A stretch of 64,000 nucleotides of DNA, taken from contig NC_035792.1 of NCBI RefSeq assembly GCF_001653235.2, positions 992,001-1,056,000 on the forward strand, written 5' to 3'. The notes beneath the pieces were generated by a model. It saw only the letters and a program-made list of their open reading frames with translations, had not been told where the DNA came from and did no database searches. Of the stretch, positions 48,009 to 59,325 are shown piece after piece (the first letter of the stretch is position 1; each line of letters begins with the position of its first letter). Made by a program: the position numbers and the translations under genes. Source of the DNA: Pochonia chlamydosporia 170. Lineage: Eukaryota; Ascomycota; Sordariomycetes; Hypocreales; Clavicipitaceae.

Positions 48009-50092
48009 TTAAGGCCACAGTTTCAGCCTCCCGACCACCGAACCCCAGACTGGTAGTTCAAACTCATTTTTTGGTATCCGGACGCTTGCACTCGTCACTG
48101 AAATATGGAGGCCATCCACCAGGCTTGGGTCGACCCGCGAATTATTGCTGGACTGTACAGCAAAGTGCAAGACCTCGGCTAGGAAAGGTTGAACCACGCG
48201 GGGACTCAAGTCGTCAATCTCTCCAGCTGCTACCATCTTCATAACTGCCCATGTCAAAGGCACCGCTCCGGATATCTTTGACTGAGATCCAGTCATTCGA
48301 TTCATTGCGAAGACGGCTACTGTGCCGATGAGATTTGGTGCGAGATGCCAGTTAATTGCGTCATCTGGGGGTGGACCAAGAAAGACGTGAACAACGAACG
48401 AGCCATCCAGAGCTTCTACATTGACGCTCACGCTTGCAATCCATTCCGTATAGTGATCTCTCTTGACAATCTGTGCTGCAGGAGGGTCTTTTGCATCGTA
48501 CCTGATGTTAGGTCTTAATCTAGATTGTTCGTCATCCGCTGTCTCAAGGCCCTCCGCTGCGATATCGCTCGGTCTGGTGTCCCTTTCTCCCGCCATCAAG
48601 CCGACTGGGCTAGAAGGGCCATACCAAGCGTTTATTTTTTGGATCAACTCATCGCGCAGTTCTTGATCGGATCCATGTTTTGTAATCGTATCGGCGTAGG
48701 CATAGCCAAATGCCCCCGTGGTTCTCGCCATGTCAGAGGTCCAAAACGTGCCGTCGCTGTCGGCAAAGAATGGGGTGAGGGCCGTTTTCGATGACTGCAT
48801 GGTCCCTTTCAGAGCCGTGAAGCTAGTTTCCCCGGCAGCCATCGGGATAATCCAAGCTGATGGGTTTAAAATTTGCCACATTGTTATCAGTCGGTCAGTC
48901 ATTGTATGATGTAAAAAGAAGAGAGGATCAAACGAGGACAGTGGGACATAGGTCAAATGGCCTTTGGAACCTCCGTATATGTGAATAACGTCATGGATGG
49001 ATTCGATGGAGTCTAATAATGAGAGGCCTTGCGAAACAGCCCAGGCTTTATTGCTGAATGAGTTGAACTCGTGATAATCAGAGAACAGTATGTATAGTCT
49101 TTGCTGGAGCTCTGGTAGTTTAGACAGCAAGGCAGTATTTACCTCATCATTGTTTGACGGCGGCGAAGTGAGACTAATTGTGATATTAGGTGCTCGCTTT
49201 GTTTCGTTCCATTGTTTTAACTGATTCTGCGAGTGAGCCTAAGTTTGTAAGTGCGAAAGACTGCACCTACTGGGTTCCATATTAAGGCATCCTTATCTAG
49301 TGGATGGAATTGGTACGAGTAAAGGGGATTTCGAATATTTTGTATACCATTTGGGCCATATTGTAGTACAACAGGGCTCCAAAAAACATCAGGCAGATGC
49401 GTTTCGCCACTCGGTGCTGGGAGGGACCAGTCCCAGTATGGAATTCGGAAGTTGGACGCCGCTTTTTGATACAATCGCCTCTCAGTGACATTTGGGAACA
49501 TGATTGCAATTGCATTGACCATTTTATACATTTGTTGCTAAGTGACAAGTTAGCAAGTCACAGACGTGTTTGAAAGACGCTTCTGCTTGGGCCGAATATC
49601 TACCTCAAACAAGGCGAGATATGGTCGATGCCACATTGGGAACAAGACAGAACTATGTGTGCAATAACCAGACTGGTTGGCCCCCGAAATAGGTTCAACC
49701 CCGTTCCATGTTGCAAATGGCACTCCGTGTATACCTGTGATTAATTAGTTATAAGACATGTGCCCGGTGTTCAGACAACACTTGCCAGTAATTTGGTACC
49801 AGGAGAGGGGGTCATCTTGGTCGGCATACTGAAACATGCTCAGTGCCAGAATATAAAGATCCCATATGTACTTATTGTCCTTCAACTTGCGGATCTCTAA
49901 TCTCAATGGCATTGTGCTATTTCCTGGGGACGGTAGGCGGCCGACGACAATAGGCGCTTTCGAGTCATCTCTCCGAGTAAGCCTGGATAGGTCTGCGCCA
50001 AAATCGTATGAATTCGAAACGGCTGCTGAGAGCGAGAGTGTGGACAGAAGCCACAAGAACAGTGGTAGACACCGGCAGAGATGAAGTGACAT
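48009..50092 (-). CDS. Secreted tyrosinase (type-3 copper oxidase)
   Basis: Four exons, 50092-49786, 49734-49604, 49537-49271 and 49220-48009, give 638 residues. Residues 1-24 are a signal peptide. Copper site A: His105 (GIHG), His129 (CTHSS) and His138 (MWHRPYLALFE). Copper site B: His311 and His315 (IHDVIHIYGG) and the His in FFLHHTMTDR (339/340). SNFRIPYWDW is also typical. The C-terminal half beyond residue 380 resembles the lid/shielding region of fungal tyrosinases. The enzyme hydroxylates monophenols and oxidises diphenols to quinones, feeding melanin or defence pigments. Intron 1 begins GCAAGT, a GC-AG intron: it alone restores QITGIHGVPF. The other introns are GT-AG. The ATG at 50092 directly starts the signal peptide. 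Confidence 0.94.
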
Positions 50093-50735
50093 GGTAGATT
50101 GACGGACTAGGCATAGAAAAAGGGGAAGATGTTTACTCCCGTGGTTGGTGTAGAGGTATCTTTGAGACTGATTCAAACGATGTACCTAGCTTCGAGGCGG
50201 CGTGGAAAGGTCTAGCAATAGAAGTTGGCATCAAAAGAGTTTGCAAACCGTCTCCTGAGTGAAGGACCTTCAGAATAGGACACGAATATCCATCAATGGC
50301 AACATTTGCTGTGCGATGATAGGGAAGTGTCTGAGGTGGCGGTGATTGGTAGAATGTCTTGTGTGTCTTTGGGCACATCCATTGCTCAACATGAACATTT
50401 GAAGCCGTGAGGCAACCAGAAAAATGATGACCAAAGGACCTACGACGGCTTGCCAAGTATGTTTGCAGGCAAAAGCACGTACGCAGGGAAGGTGAGCTCC
50501 AGCTCGTACATGTGGAAGGAGCCACCGACGTAAGCGACGAAACGGAACAACAAAAACTCACCATATCCTCGCTCTGCCTTCACTTTATCCCAGAATGTGC
50601 GCATATTGACAAGGATGCCTTTTGCACCACCTGGTGTGGATATTATACCTGACGGATGAGTTGAATCCTTAACTATCTGAATTGTACTGTCGCATTGTTG
50701 AAGAAATATGAACAGTAGGGAAAACGCAGACAAAA
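50093..50735. other. Intergenic between tyrosinase and threonine aldolase genes
   Basis: Promoter of the tyrosinase gene and 3' flank of the aldolase gene. A minus-strand stretch (about 50687-50566) reads like coding sequence (DSTHPSGIISTPGGAKGI..., KVKAERGY) and ends at a GTGAGT donor, but no start or next exon could be found. Confidence 0.35.
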
Positions 50736-52192
50736 TTATGTCTTTTCGTAAATGCTCTTGACGCCCGCCTCAGATGTTACCTCCTCTGGCTGTGCGAAGA
50801 CCTTTTGGAAAACTTTCTCCAACCTTTGCAGGACTTCTTCCCCGTTTTGGGCAATTTGGTAATGTGTTACCAGCCGACCTCCAGATACGGTGAGACCAGC
50901 AGCCCGACTTAACTCGATGAAGCGGTCGTCGCTACACTTGGCCGAGTCGAGATCTATCCAACACATGTTCGTGTGCACGGGATGAACGAGTTTTCCGCCC
51001 ATACCGCTCCACAAAGCCTCAACTTTCTTGGCCATGTCGTGTGACACTTTCAGCCAGCCATCACTGCCATCTGGTTTTCTGCCGAACGTTTCGTCTACGG
51101 CAACTCGCGCACACGCAGTGATAAATCCCGGCTGTCTCATACCGCCGCCTATAGATTTCCGAACCCACCGAGAGTGGTTCAAAGTCTCCTCCGAGCCGAC
51201 GAGCAGGCTACCAACAGGTGCCCCTAGACCCTTGGAGAAGCACAAGCTAATTGTGTCGAAGTGAGCACAGAACTCGGGTAGAGTACCGGCGCCGGCTGCC
51301 ACAGCCTCCCACAACCGAGCGCCGTCGCAGTGCATTTTGATCCCGTGTTGTCTCGCAAATTCTGAGATTCGCTTGACTTCAGAAAGTGGCATAATCATGC
51401 CATTGAGAGTATTCTCTAGGCTGATTACTCTTGTTGGACAAGCGTGCACATCGGTGCTGAGTACAACATTTTGTTTGACATCTTCAAGAGTCAAGTGAAT
51501 GCCGTTTTTAGGAACTACTGTTCTCACGAGGGCACCAGAGAGCGTTGCCACTCTAGAGGAACACGATCAGCATGAGCCTTGGCACCATTTGAGATAAATG
51601 GGAATAGGGTTTAGGGCATGAATCTTACTAACCCGCCAGCTTCATATTGGATAATATGTGAACGATGGTCACACAGCACAGAGTGCGGAGGTTGAGTTAG
51701 TAAACTCCTGAGAGCAAGTTGATTACCCATCGTTCCGGACAGAACGAAAAGCCCTGCTTCCTTGCCTGCCAGCGCTGCAACATGAGCCTCTAGCTCCATT
51801 GTTGTCTTATCTTCACGGAAAACATCATCTAGAAGTGTACACGATTGGATAGCAGCAAGCATAGATGGTGTCGGTGTAGTCATTACATCGCCTGAATGAT
51901 CTCTGGTCAGCTTCCATACATTTGTTGTATTACGTCTCGCTGAAATCACCATTGACCCAGTTAGCAACTTACTTCTCAAATCAAGGGCAGAAGGGCCTTT
52001 AGCTCCAATCCAGGCATTATGTACACCAGCATCTCCTTGCGTTGCCATACTGTCGACGCCCATTTTGGCCGACGTAGATGATGCAAACTTCGCCCACTGC
52101 TGAAAACCTATGGTTTGTGAAGCAATTCGAGAGCGGGACGAGAGCCAACTTCTGGTAGTTTGGTGAAGATGGCGGCTGAATGAGTTCCTCAT
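50736..52192 (-). CDS. GLY1: L-threonine (low-specificity) aldolase
   Basis: Three exons, 52192-51973, 51891-51633 and 51552-50736, give 431 residues. It is a PLP-dependent fold-type I enzyme: ALDLRSDVMTTPTPSML (restored across intron 1), FVLSGTMGNQLALRSLL, HIIQYEAGGVATLSGA (across intron 2), ENTLNGMIMPLSEV, MHCDGARLWEA with the PLP-pyridine Asp, and DTISLCFSKGLGAPVGS with the Schiff-base Lys. It cleaves threonine or allo-threonine to glycine and acetaldehyde. The first 40 residues are Arg/Ser/Thr-rich without acids, like a mitochondrial presequence. A second in-frame ATG (Met44, at 52063) starts just before the catalytic domain and could give a cytosolic form. Confidence 0.95.
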
Positions 52193-54766
52193 TGCCCAGT
52201 TGTGTGAAGCCACCTTGGTATGTAATATGTAGCCTCACTGGCAGGACAACAAGAGACCTTGATCTCCAACCCGTGACAATGGTCTCCACCAACAACAGCA
52301 AAAGGTTGGTGATGGACAGCCAATTGAAGAGGGGTCAATTACTCGGAGGGCGTACCTCAAACTGTCTGTAATGGTGGCTTGAATGGAGAACAAGTCACTT
52401 GTCCTGGGATACGACGTTCCGAGAAGAGCAGTCAATGCGGTGACGGGTGGTTACGTTTGGGCTTGCCTCGGTGTTCGGATGGCCGACGTCGGTTCGAGGG
52501 AGACAATGAATGGATCAAATGGATTGTGGGGGCAAGCCATGAGGCTAGAGGCGGCTTTTGCCCATGAGGGTATGTGAAGTTCCAAATTGTGACGCTTCTT
52601 GTGCAAAAATATTCGACACAATAAGAAAGTGGCCATGTATTCTGCGTTGCATGGATCTGAATGTCCCAGCTGTCGGAAATGCACCAACATCCAATGCGAG
52701 GTCTGTTGGGAGTAGACACCTCTGCTTTATTATTTCGTGCTCAGTCATCGAAGCTTAGGTACTAGGTATGTGAGCACTTTGCAATCTTCGCAACACAATT
52801 GCCAGATGCAATCAAACATTCCTAGGGCATGTACTTAGGAGTCTCCATTCAAAGTTTCTTCATGTTCGATGTGGTGGAAGATGTCTGGTGGGAGGCAGTA
52901 GCCATCCTGACTTCCCCTCACTGCACCTTCCTTGTAGCAGCTGGGGCACTCTTCTCCAGATGTTTGAAGCTCGCAGAAATTGGCCCAACTTTGCTGTTCT
53001 TCCAAGCCATCCAAACCATTCCATGGCGAATCGAAAATCTATACTCGAGATCCAAATTATTGAGCCGTATGAATATCTTTTTGAAATCGCCACTGTGTTC
53101 TTGCCAAATGCTTGCCTCTAACGCATGGCTGACAACTTAGACGACCACTAGTCAGGACCTATCATACACATCCAGGCGACCAATAATACCAGAACCAGAT
53201 CATCGCAGGACTTCTAGCTGCTCCAATGTTGACAGCATCTCCCTCGACCGTCATCATAGTGTGTCTGCACCAGCACATCTTCAAGTCGACTTGCGTAGGG
53301 ACAGCGCAATCATCACGACCATGACGGACATGACACTGAACTGACCAATTATGGACGACCCAATCTTACTGCAGGATATGCTCAAGCTACCTAGTGCCTA
53401 GGTTTGTGCAGAAACGCACTTGACACCATTTGGCGTGTTGGTACCAGGTCCATTGGTCGCTTGTTGCATTGACCCAGTTGGCTGCAAGCCGACTATTTGC
53501 TTGCCAGTGCCTTCGATTCGATATCCAACAATTTCCACATATTCAAGAGTTGCTGCTGCAAGATCTCTGCCATTTTATATGGACAAGGGCAAGGGCACCA
53601 ACTAATTCTGCTCCGATCTCATGAACAGGAAAAAAGAAAAGAAACGGTGAACAGGGTGAACCTGGTAGATGACAAGGAACACGCAGATACCATGCCTGGA
53701 CCAGGACGTCGCTTGTGGGCAAGCTGCAATGATGAGTTGGCCAACGCACCAAAGTGGCCCGTGTGCAGCGACAACACAGCACCTCTCAGCCAGTAGTAAG
53801 GTGCCATTGAGAAGTCGTTCGTTGTCATGCTCCCTCTCCGCCAGCTATATCGGAGTCGTACATCTCTCTGATATTTTCTACCTTTCACCTTTCATTCTAC
53901 CATACTGTAAGGTTCTAGCCCAGCTATACGGCCGCCTTTTCGCAGACATCAGTCGTGGGCTCACGAGCATTCCGCAAGCCATCAATCAACACATGCTGGC
54001 GGGAGGATCTCCTCCCCTCAGTGGGCAATCATCGACACACGGCGATTCTGATTTATTCCGGGCTCGCATATGATCAATCACAGGGACGGGCTCTTTACCG
54101 GTTTAGCAGATATTTGGACGGCGTCTGCTACAAGTCGGTCCGCAAGTATTGGGCTTTCGGAGATCTGATGTCCCAGCCAGGTGGTAGACAGTCTCGATAC
54201 CTCCCCTCAAGGTTGTCATTCATCATACTCTGTTCTGCCACATACACTACCTCAAGCAGCAACTTACTCGCTTCAAACGAGCAAATAAGGCGGTTGGCAA
54301 TGAGAAAAGCTGAAGAACGAGAAACAAAATAATCGACATATTGGGCAAGTATCTGTATGCCGTGTGGCCCAAGCCCCAGACCCTATTCTACTCCCGCTCG
54401 ACAATGTTCGCTATGTCCCCCAATCAATGGCAACGGCCAAAATACACTAAAAGTGAACCCAAAGGTCAAACGAATCGCTAAAAAATTAAGTACTACCCGG
54501 CAACCCGTGTTCATGGAATCGTGAGAGAACAAGAAGTTTATATCGCCTTGTCGTTGAAAGATGTTTGGATACCTTCGCAAGCACCGGGTGGCATGACTGT
54601 CCACGCTGCCTTTCGCACCAGCGGAACATTATCAAATGGCATTACGTGGAAAGCCCGGGGCGCACAATACCTGTACTGCAATCTGTCATTGTCGTTACGC
54701 GTCATCATTGCCGTCGGAGAATCATTTCAGCATCGGATGTCTGTACGAAGAATGGGATGGGGTTGA
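52193..54766. other. Intergenic, 2.6 kb, nothing recognised
   Basis: Promoter of the threonine aldolase gene at the left and 3' flank of the Arl8-like gene at the right. Only short overlapping frames without motifs between. Confidence 0.45.
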
Positions 54767-55633
54767 TCATCGGCTTGCCCATTTCACAAGAAACTGAACC
54801 ACAGCATCGAGGTTGGTTTCTTCCTTGGCACTGATACCGTAACAACAGACTTCCCGGCCTTGGATCAGCTTCAAATCCAATTCGTCGATAAGCTCATCCA
54901 CGGAAAGTTTTTGAGGCAAATCAGACTTATTGCCCAGTACCAAAAGGGGAATTCCGGCCAACGTTGGATAGCTCATGAGAGAATGGAGCTCATCCTTGGC
55001 CTGGGGAATGAGATCTACGTCTGCAATGTCTACGATAAAGACAATAGCATTGACGCCGCGGCAATATCTCTCCCACATTGTTCGAAACCTGGGCTGGCCG
55101 CCGATGTCCCAACACTTCAGAGTCACATGGCCCTGTTGCACACGCTTCATATTAAAGCCGACCGTTGGTATTGAGCTGCACGGGAAAGGTTGGTCAGTCA
55201 ACGTCTCTGTCTCTTCAGGTGTCCAACGTCGAGGGTATAACATGCTCGACCGAGAATGAATCCCAACCTTCGACCGGACGGAAAGGGAAAGATTTTGCTT
55301 ACTCGAGGGTAAATTCACCACCCTACCGATGCGCTCTGTCAGCCAAGTTTCCCCAGATGCTTGGAATGTCAGACTTACGGCAAGAACTCTTAATAGTGAC
55401 GTTTTACCGGCATTCTGCAAGCCGACGAGTGTCACCTCCATCTCCATCGCCCTAAAACGATCTCGTTAGCACGACCATACACCAGTTTCTCGCCGTTGGC
55501 AGGTCGCAAAGTGGGCAAATGTGGCCATGGCTGTGCCATGCCAGGTTGGAGGCCGCCCGCAATGCTTGGAAAGTCCAACTCACCAAAAAGTCCGCAGAAG
55601 CCAGTCGTACACCTTTTTGAATATTCCGGCCAT
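54767..55633 (-). CDS. ARL8: Arl8-type Arf-like small GTPase
   Basis: Four exons, 55633-55584, 55451-55379, 55322-55303 and 55175-54767, give 183 residues, close to the family's 186. The spliced start [20 protein letters not shown] has the amphipathic N-terminal helix of Arl8, which lacks the myristoylated Gly2 of Arf. G1 is GLQNAGKTS, switch [11 protein letters not shown]3 [20 protein letters not shown]4 LGNKSDLP and G5 [18 protein letters not shown] and REVCCYGIS are Arl8 hallmarks. Arl8 sits on lysosome/vacuole or endosome membranes and recruits kinesin and tethers for their transport. The third exon is only 20 nt (GGEFTLD across its borders). Junction phases close, and each one restores the family sequence. 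Confidence 0.95.
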
Positions 55634-56319
55634 TTTGGTCTTGCTTCTTTCTTTCTCGCTGATGCTAATCTAGTCAACGGATATCCGCAGAGGGGCGGAC
55701 TCAGCAAACTGCAGCGTGCCCCGCCCAGCTCGACGAGGTCCTGTGATGAAGGAGGCGAGCGAGACCTGGTATTAGAGAAATAAATGCGCCTCGTCTGGAG
55801 ATGACAGAAGTGTATCTTGCCGCGAGTGAAGACCTGGGGGGAAGACGAAATAGATACAAGCGGCCGGTGCAGGTAACAAAATGAGGTCGGTCGGTGGGAA
55901 GGTGGGGCTATGAACCAGCTTCTCAAGTGCAGATGCACACAGGCGATGTCTCTGAGGTCTGGTGCGCGTGTGGACTTGGACAGATGCAAGGTCTAAATAC
56001 GTCCTGGATGCCAAGCGGCAAGTGGTGTTGCAGCGCCGTGGGTTGGAAGAGGAAGAGAAAAAATTAAAGAGAGGCTCTCACTTTCACGCCACCAGAGCTA
56101 TGGCAAAGCGATGGATTGCGCAGACAGAATATCCAAGAGCAACGGCGCATGGCATGGATGAGCAAGAGATGCCTTGGGGTTGACGCAGGACCGCAAGACG
56201 AAAGGACAACAGACCCCACCCAAGACGGGATGGCGGGCACCAAGGATGCCGGGGTACAAAAAGTAGCAAAGGTCAACAACAAGGTACGGTGCAGTAGCGA
56301 GCGAGTGACTGGAGTCAAG

Positions 56320-56442
56320 TCTGGTCTGGTCCAACTGCTCCATGTCCGTACTCCGTACCTAGGTACCGGACTGACTGTAGTAGACCAGACTGCAAGCATG
56401 GGAGCAGAGTCTGGTGGTGCATGTGTAAAGTCTGGTGTCTGG
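56320..56442. promoter_or_regulatory. TCTGGT motif cluster upstream of the Arl8-like gene
   Basis: Six TCTGGT or ACCAGA copies lie within 123 bp, including adjacent pairs at 56320 and 56431. The cluster is about 0.7-0.8 kb upstream of the Arl8-like ATG. A palindromic TACTCCGTA (56349-56357) lies inside it. Confidence 0.4.
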
Positions 56443-56835
56443 TGCGTGTGGGCTCAACTGGACTTGGGGGAACATGGACTTGAGCGGGGACGATCCGTGC
56501 CTTGATGGCGTACTCAAGCGTCCATGTCAAGTCAAGGTTTGTCCAGGCTGTGGTCTACGGCCAAGCGGCCCATGGCCGGATGGTGGTGACCTGACTTTAG
56601 AGCCGCTCGCTGGTGAGTTGAGATGAAAGGTCTCGGTATGTGATAATTATGGTGAATGGCGCGGGTTGAAACTAAACATGGTGAGTACAAGAAAAAGCAC
56701 CATGTCGTGGATGTGCAGCAAGGTACTCTGTACTGAGCATGACGAGCTGATGATGGTGGTGCGGTAGAGGTACTTTGAGAGGTCTCCACGAACCTGGTCC
56801 AGTCCAGTCTGCATTGCGACTGTGTGTTGGGTCAA

Positions 56836-57175
56836 GTCTGGTCTGTGTCTGGAGCCTTGGTGGTTTGGGCTTGCTGGGCTGGCCGCTTCTTACTTTCGGG
56901 CCAGATCTGTTTGACTTCACCAAATTCCATGTCAACAGTTGCGACTCGCGGTGTATTTCATCAAACCATGACCAAAGGCTACAGCCACAGCCATCAATAA
57001 ATAACCCACGCAGCCGCAGGCCACAAAGGCGACCCATGCGCGGCTCTGGCTCCTTTGAAGTCAACAGGAATCAACAATCGTGCACAAACGGCCGGGGATG
57101 CGCGAATGAGTCTGGTGAGTGATGTGCCAATCTGTCTAGTGTCTGGTCCCCCATCAAGATGAAGTCACCAGACCA
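56836..57175. promoter_or_regulatory. Second TCTGGT motif cluster
   Basis: At least five TCTGG/CCAGA copies at about 56836, 56845, 57111, 57141 and 57171, with CTGGTCCAG half-sites near 56793. It continues the cluster at 56320. Confidence 0.35.
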
Positions 57176-57340
57176 TTCTGCCAATGAGGAGTAACCGCTC
57201 TGGTCCGTCGCCATCGAGTCGTGTATGTATTAGCGTTTCATCAGTCTGCCGAACCAGGATTGTGATCAACCACGGCTTGAACTTAGCAGGGGTCCCTTTT
57301 AGCTTTCATGAGATGTGAAGCTGCAGACAGCATTCCACCA

Positions 57341-57361
57341 AGCCTGCAAGCCTGCAAGCCT
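57341..57361 (+). repeat. Short tandem repeat (GCCTGCAA)
   Basis: Two and a half copies of an 8-bp unit, AAGCCTGCAAGCCTGCAAGC. A minor simple repeat. Confidence 0.7.
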
Positions 57362-59325
57362 AGCCCTAGGCAGTTCAGATGCCTGCCTGCCTGTCCGTCT
57401 GCTCAAAGCCATGTCCATGCCCACCAGGGCGACTGCAAGGGCAGACAGGCACAAGGCAAGAGCAAGACAAAAACATCCATGGCTGTGCCTGATGTGGTTT
57501 GCTTTGTTGCATCTATCTCCAGCGGCTACAACTGCTGCATCGGACATGGACATGGACTTGGACATGGAAGCATCAGTTTGCTTTGCAAGGTGCATACATC
57601 ATGTACGCCCCATACATGAGTATCGGCCGGGGTTATTACCCAGATGCGGCAGATAATGACGCCTGTGGCCAGACAAACACACTCCAGTCGGTACATGGAT
57701 TGAATGATTGATGCTCACTGTCGGGTGCAATCTTCTCGAACGACTGGACATGCAAGTGTCTGGTCCCACAAAGGCTGTACTACAGCAAACCAGGAGATTC
57801 CCGATACTGATACCGAGTACTTCGTACACAGACGCAAGTTCGACTGCAAAACTATGATGAGCAATGCAAACACGGAGAAATACGTCGCAACGATTGTCGT
57901 TCAGCTATGTACGCCATCGCCTACCACTTCACGAGAAACTTGGGCCGTGTGCTCATGGTGGCGTTCCATGAGCGATATCACGAGCAACAGCATAAGGACT
58001 TTACCGCCATCCTACTTCAACGTTGACGCGGAATTCAGTCTCATCCACATCATACCCACCAAGCATCTCCAACACACAAAGAAAACGACACGGAATTCTA
58101 GGACGCCGCCTTCCACGGCGCTAACCTCAGATTCTCGCAGGCACAGCACAGCGCACAGTCATTTCTTGTTTGTGAATGTGCCAGACGCAACACCGGAAAC
58201 TGGACCGGGTCAAGCCTCAGCGGCAAATTGAGGCTCAACAACCCTCGTAACCACTCAGCTCAACAGCTCTTCGCGCCGCCTCCGTCTCCCTAAATAAAAC
58301 GCAATAATAAGTAGGCTGCGCAGATACAATAGACGTGCCCTCCATTTGACGCGATATCAAATCTCAGCCTCCACAGCGCCATCGAGCAGGATTCATCGCG
58401 CGCGGGAACACGCGGGAGCTAATTGGCGGGCCGTAGCTCCAGTTTCCAGCTCAAGCCAAGGGCAAGGCGCTAATTTTACCATCAACAACATTAACAAATG
58501 AGGTTCATGTTGCTCCTCCATCTGTATGTAGTAAAGATATGCGCCCTCAGCAGACACAGGTAGTGCATCTCCCGACAAATCATTCAAATCCTTGAAAGTG
58601 TCTTACCTGAAATACACGCACAACCCTTCCATATCAAGACACGCAGTGAATTGGACAACAGCATGTCCGGTGCAAACTGTTCTTTGCAAATGTAGGGTGG
58701 CCAAGCTGGGGCCATTGCACACGTCTACTTTACAGTGTAGATTCATAGGCGAAATATGCTCCATCGTCAAATACATACGACCACAGCCGCCAGCAGAGCT
58801 CAGGATCCCGTCTGATCTCCCAGGAGAACCTGGCGAGCGCTAGATTAGTAGTTGGGTCGGTGACGACCAGCGAATACCTGGTGTTGTATGTTTTTTTTTG
58901 TATGGTTTTGCTCTTTTCTTTTTGGGAGATTGGCCGTTTTGTCTTTCCATTGTGAAATGTCAAAGGTGTCTGGTGTTCAGTATTGGTTCAGGCTGTGTGG
59001 ATGATGGTGGCCGCCTTGCTTAGACCCAGGCTGTGGTCCGTATAAAACGGCTACGACCAACAACTTTGGAAGACTGAACCCGGATATGGACATCACAAAA
59101 TCATACAATGACAAATGTGCACATGGGGAATGCTCAATGACTCCTAACAACTATTTGATTCAATTCAATTATTCCATACATTCTTTCCTTCTCATGCTTA
59201 ATGTCTATACCTATGAAGCTAGTATAGACCCGACGCTATGAATCGCTATAAATCAATTCGCCATGCAATGAAAACGCCCCTAAAACCCCCTTCATACAAG
59301 AAATATGACAGAAACGATTACAAAA

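Larger units (their letters stand above)
55634..59325. other. 3.7 kb intergenic with motif clusters and simple repeats
   Basis: Upstream region of the Arl8-like gene and 3' flank of the Prm10-like gene. It holds two TCTGGTC clusters, a tandem GCCTGCAA array (about 57341-57361) and an ACATGG-type array (about 57543-57567). No gene supported. Confidence 0.45.
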
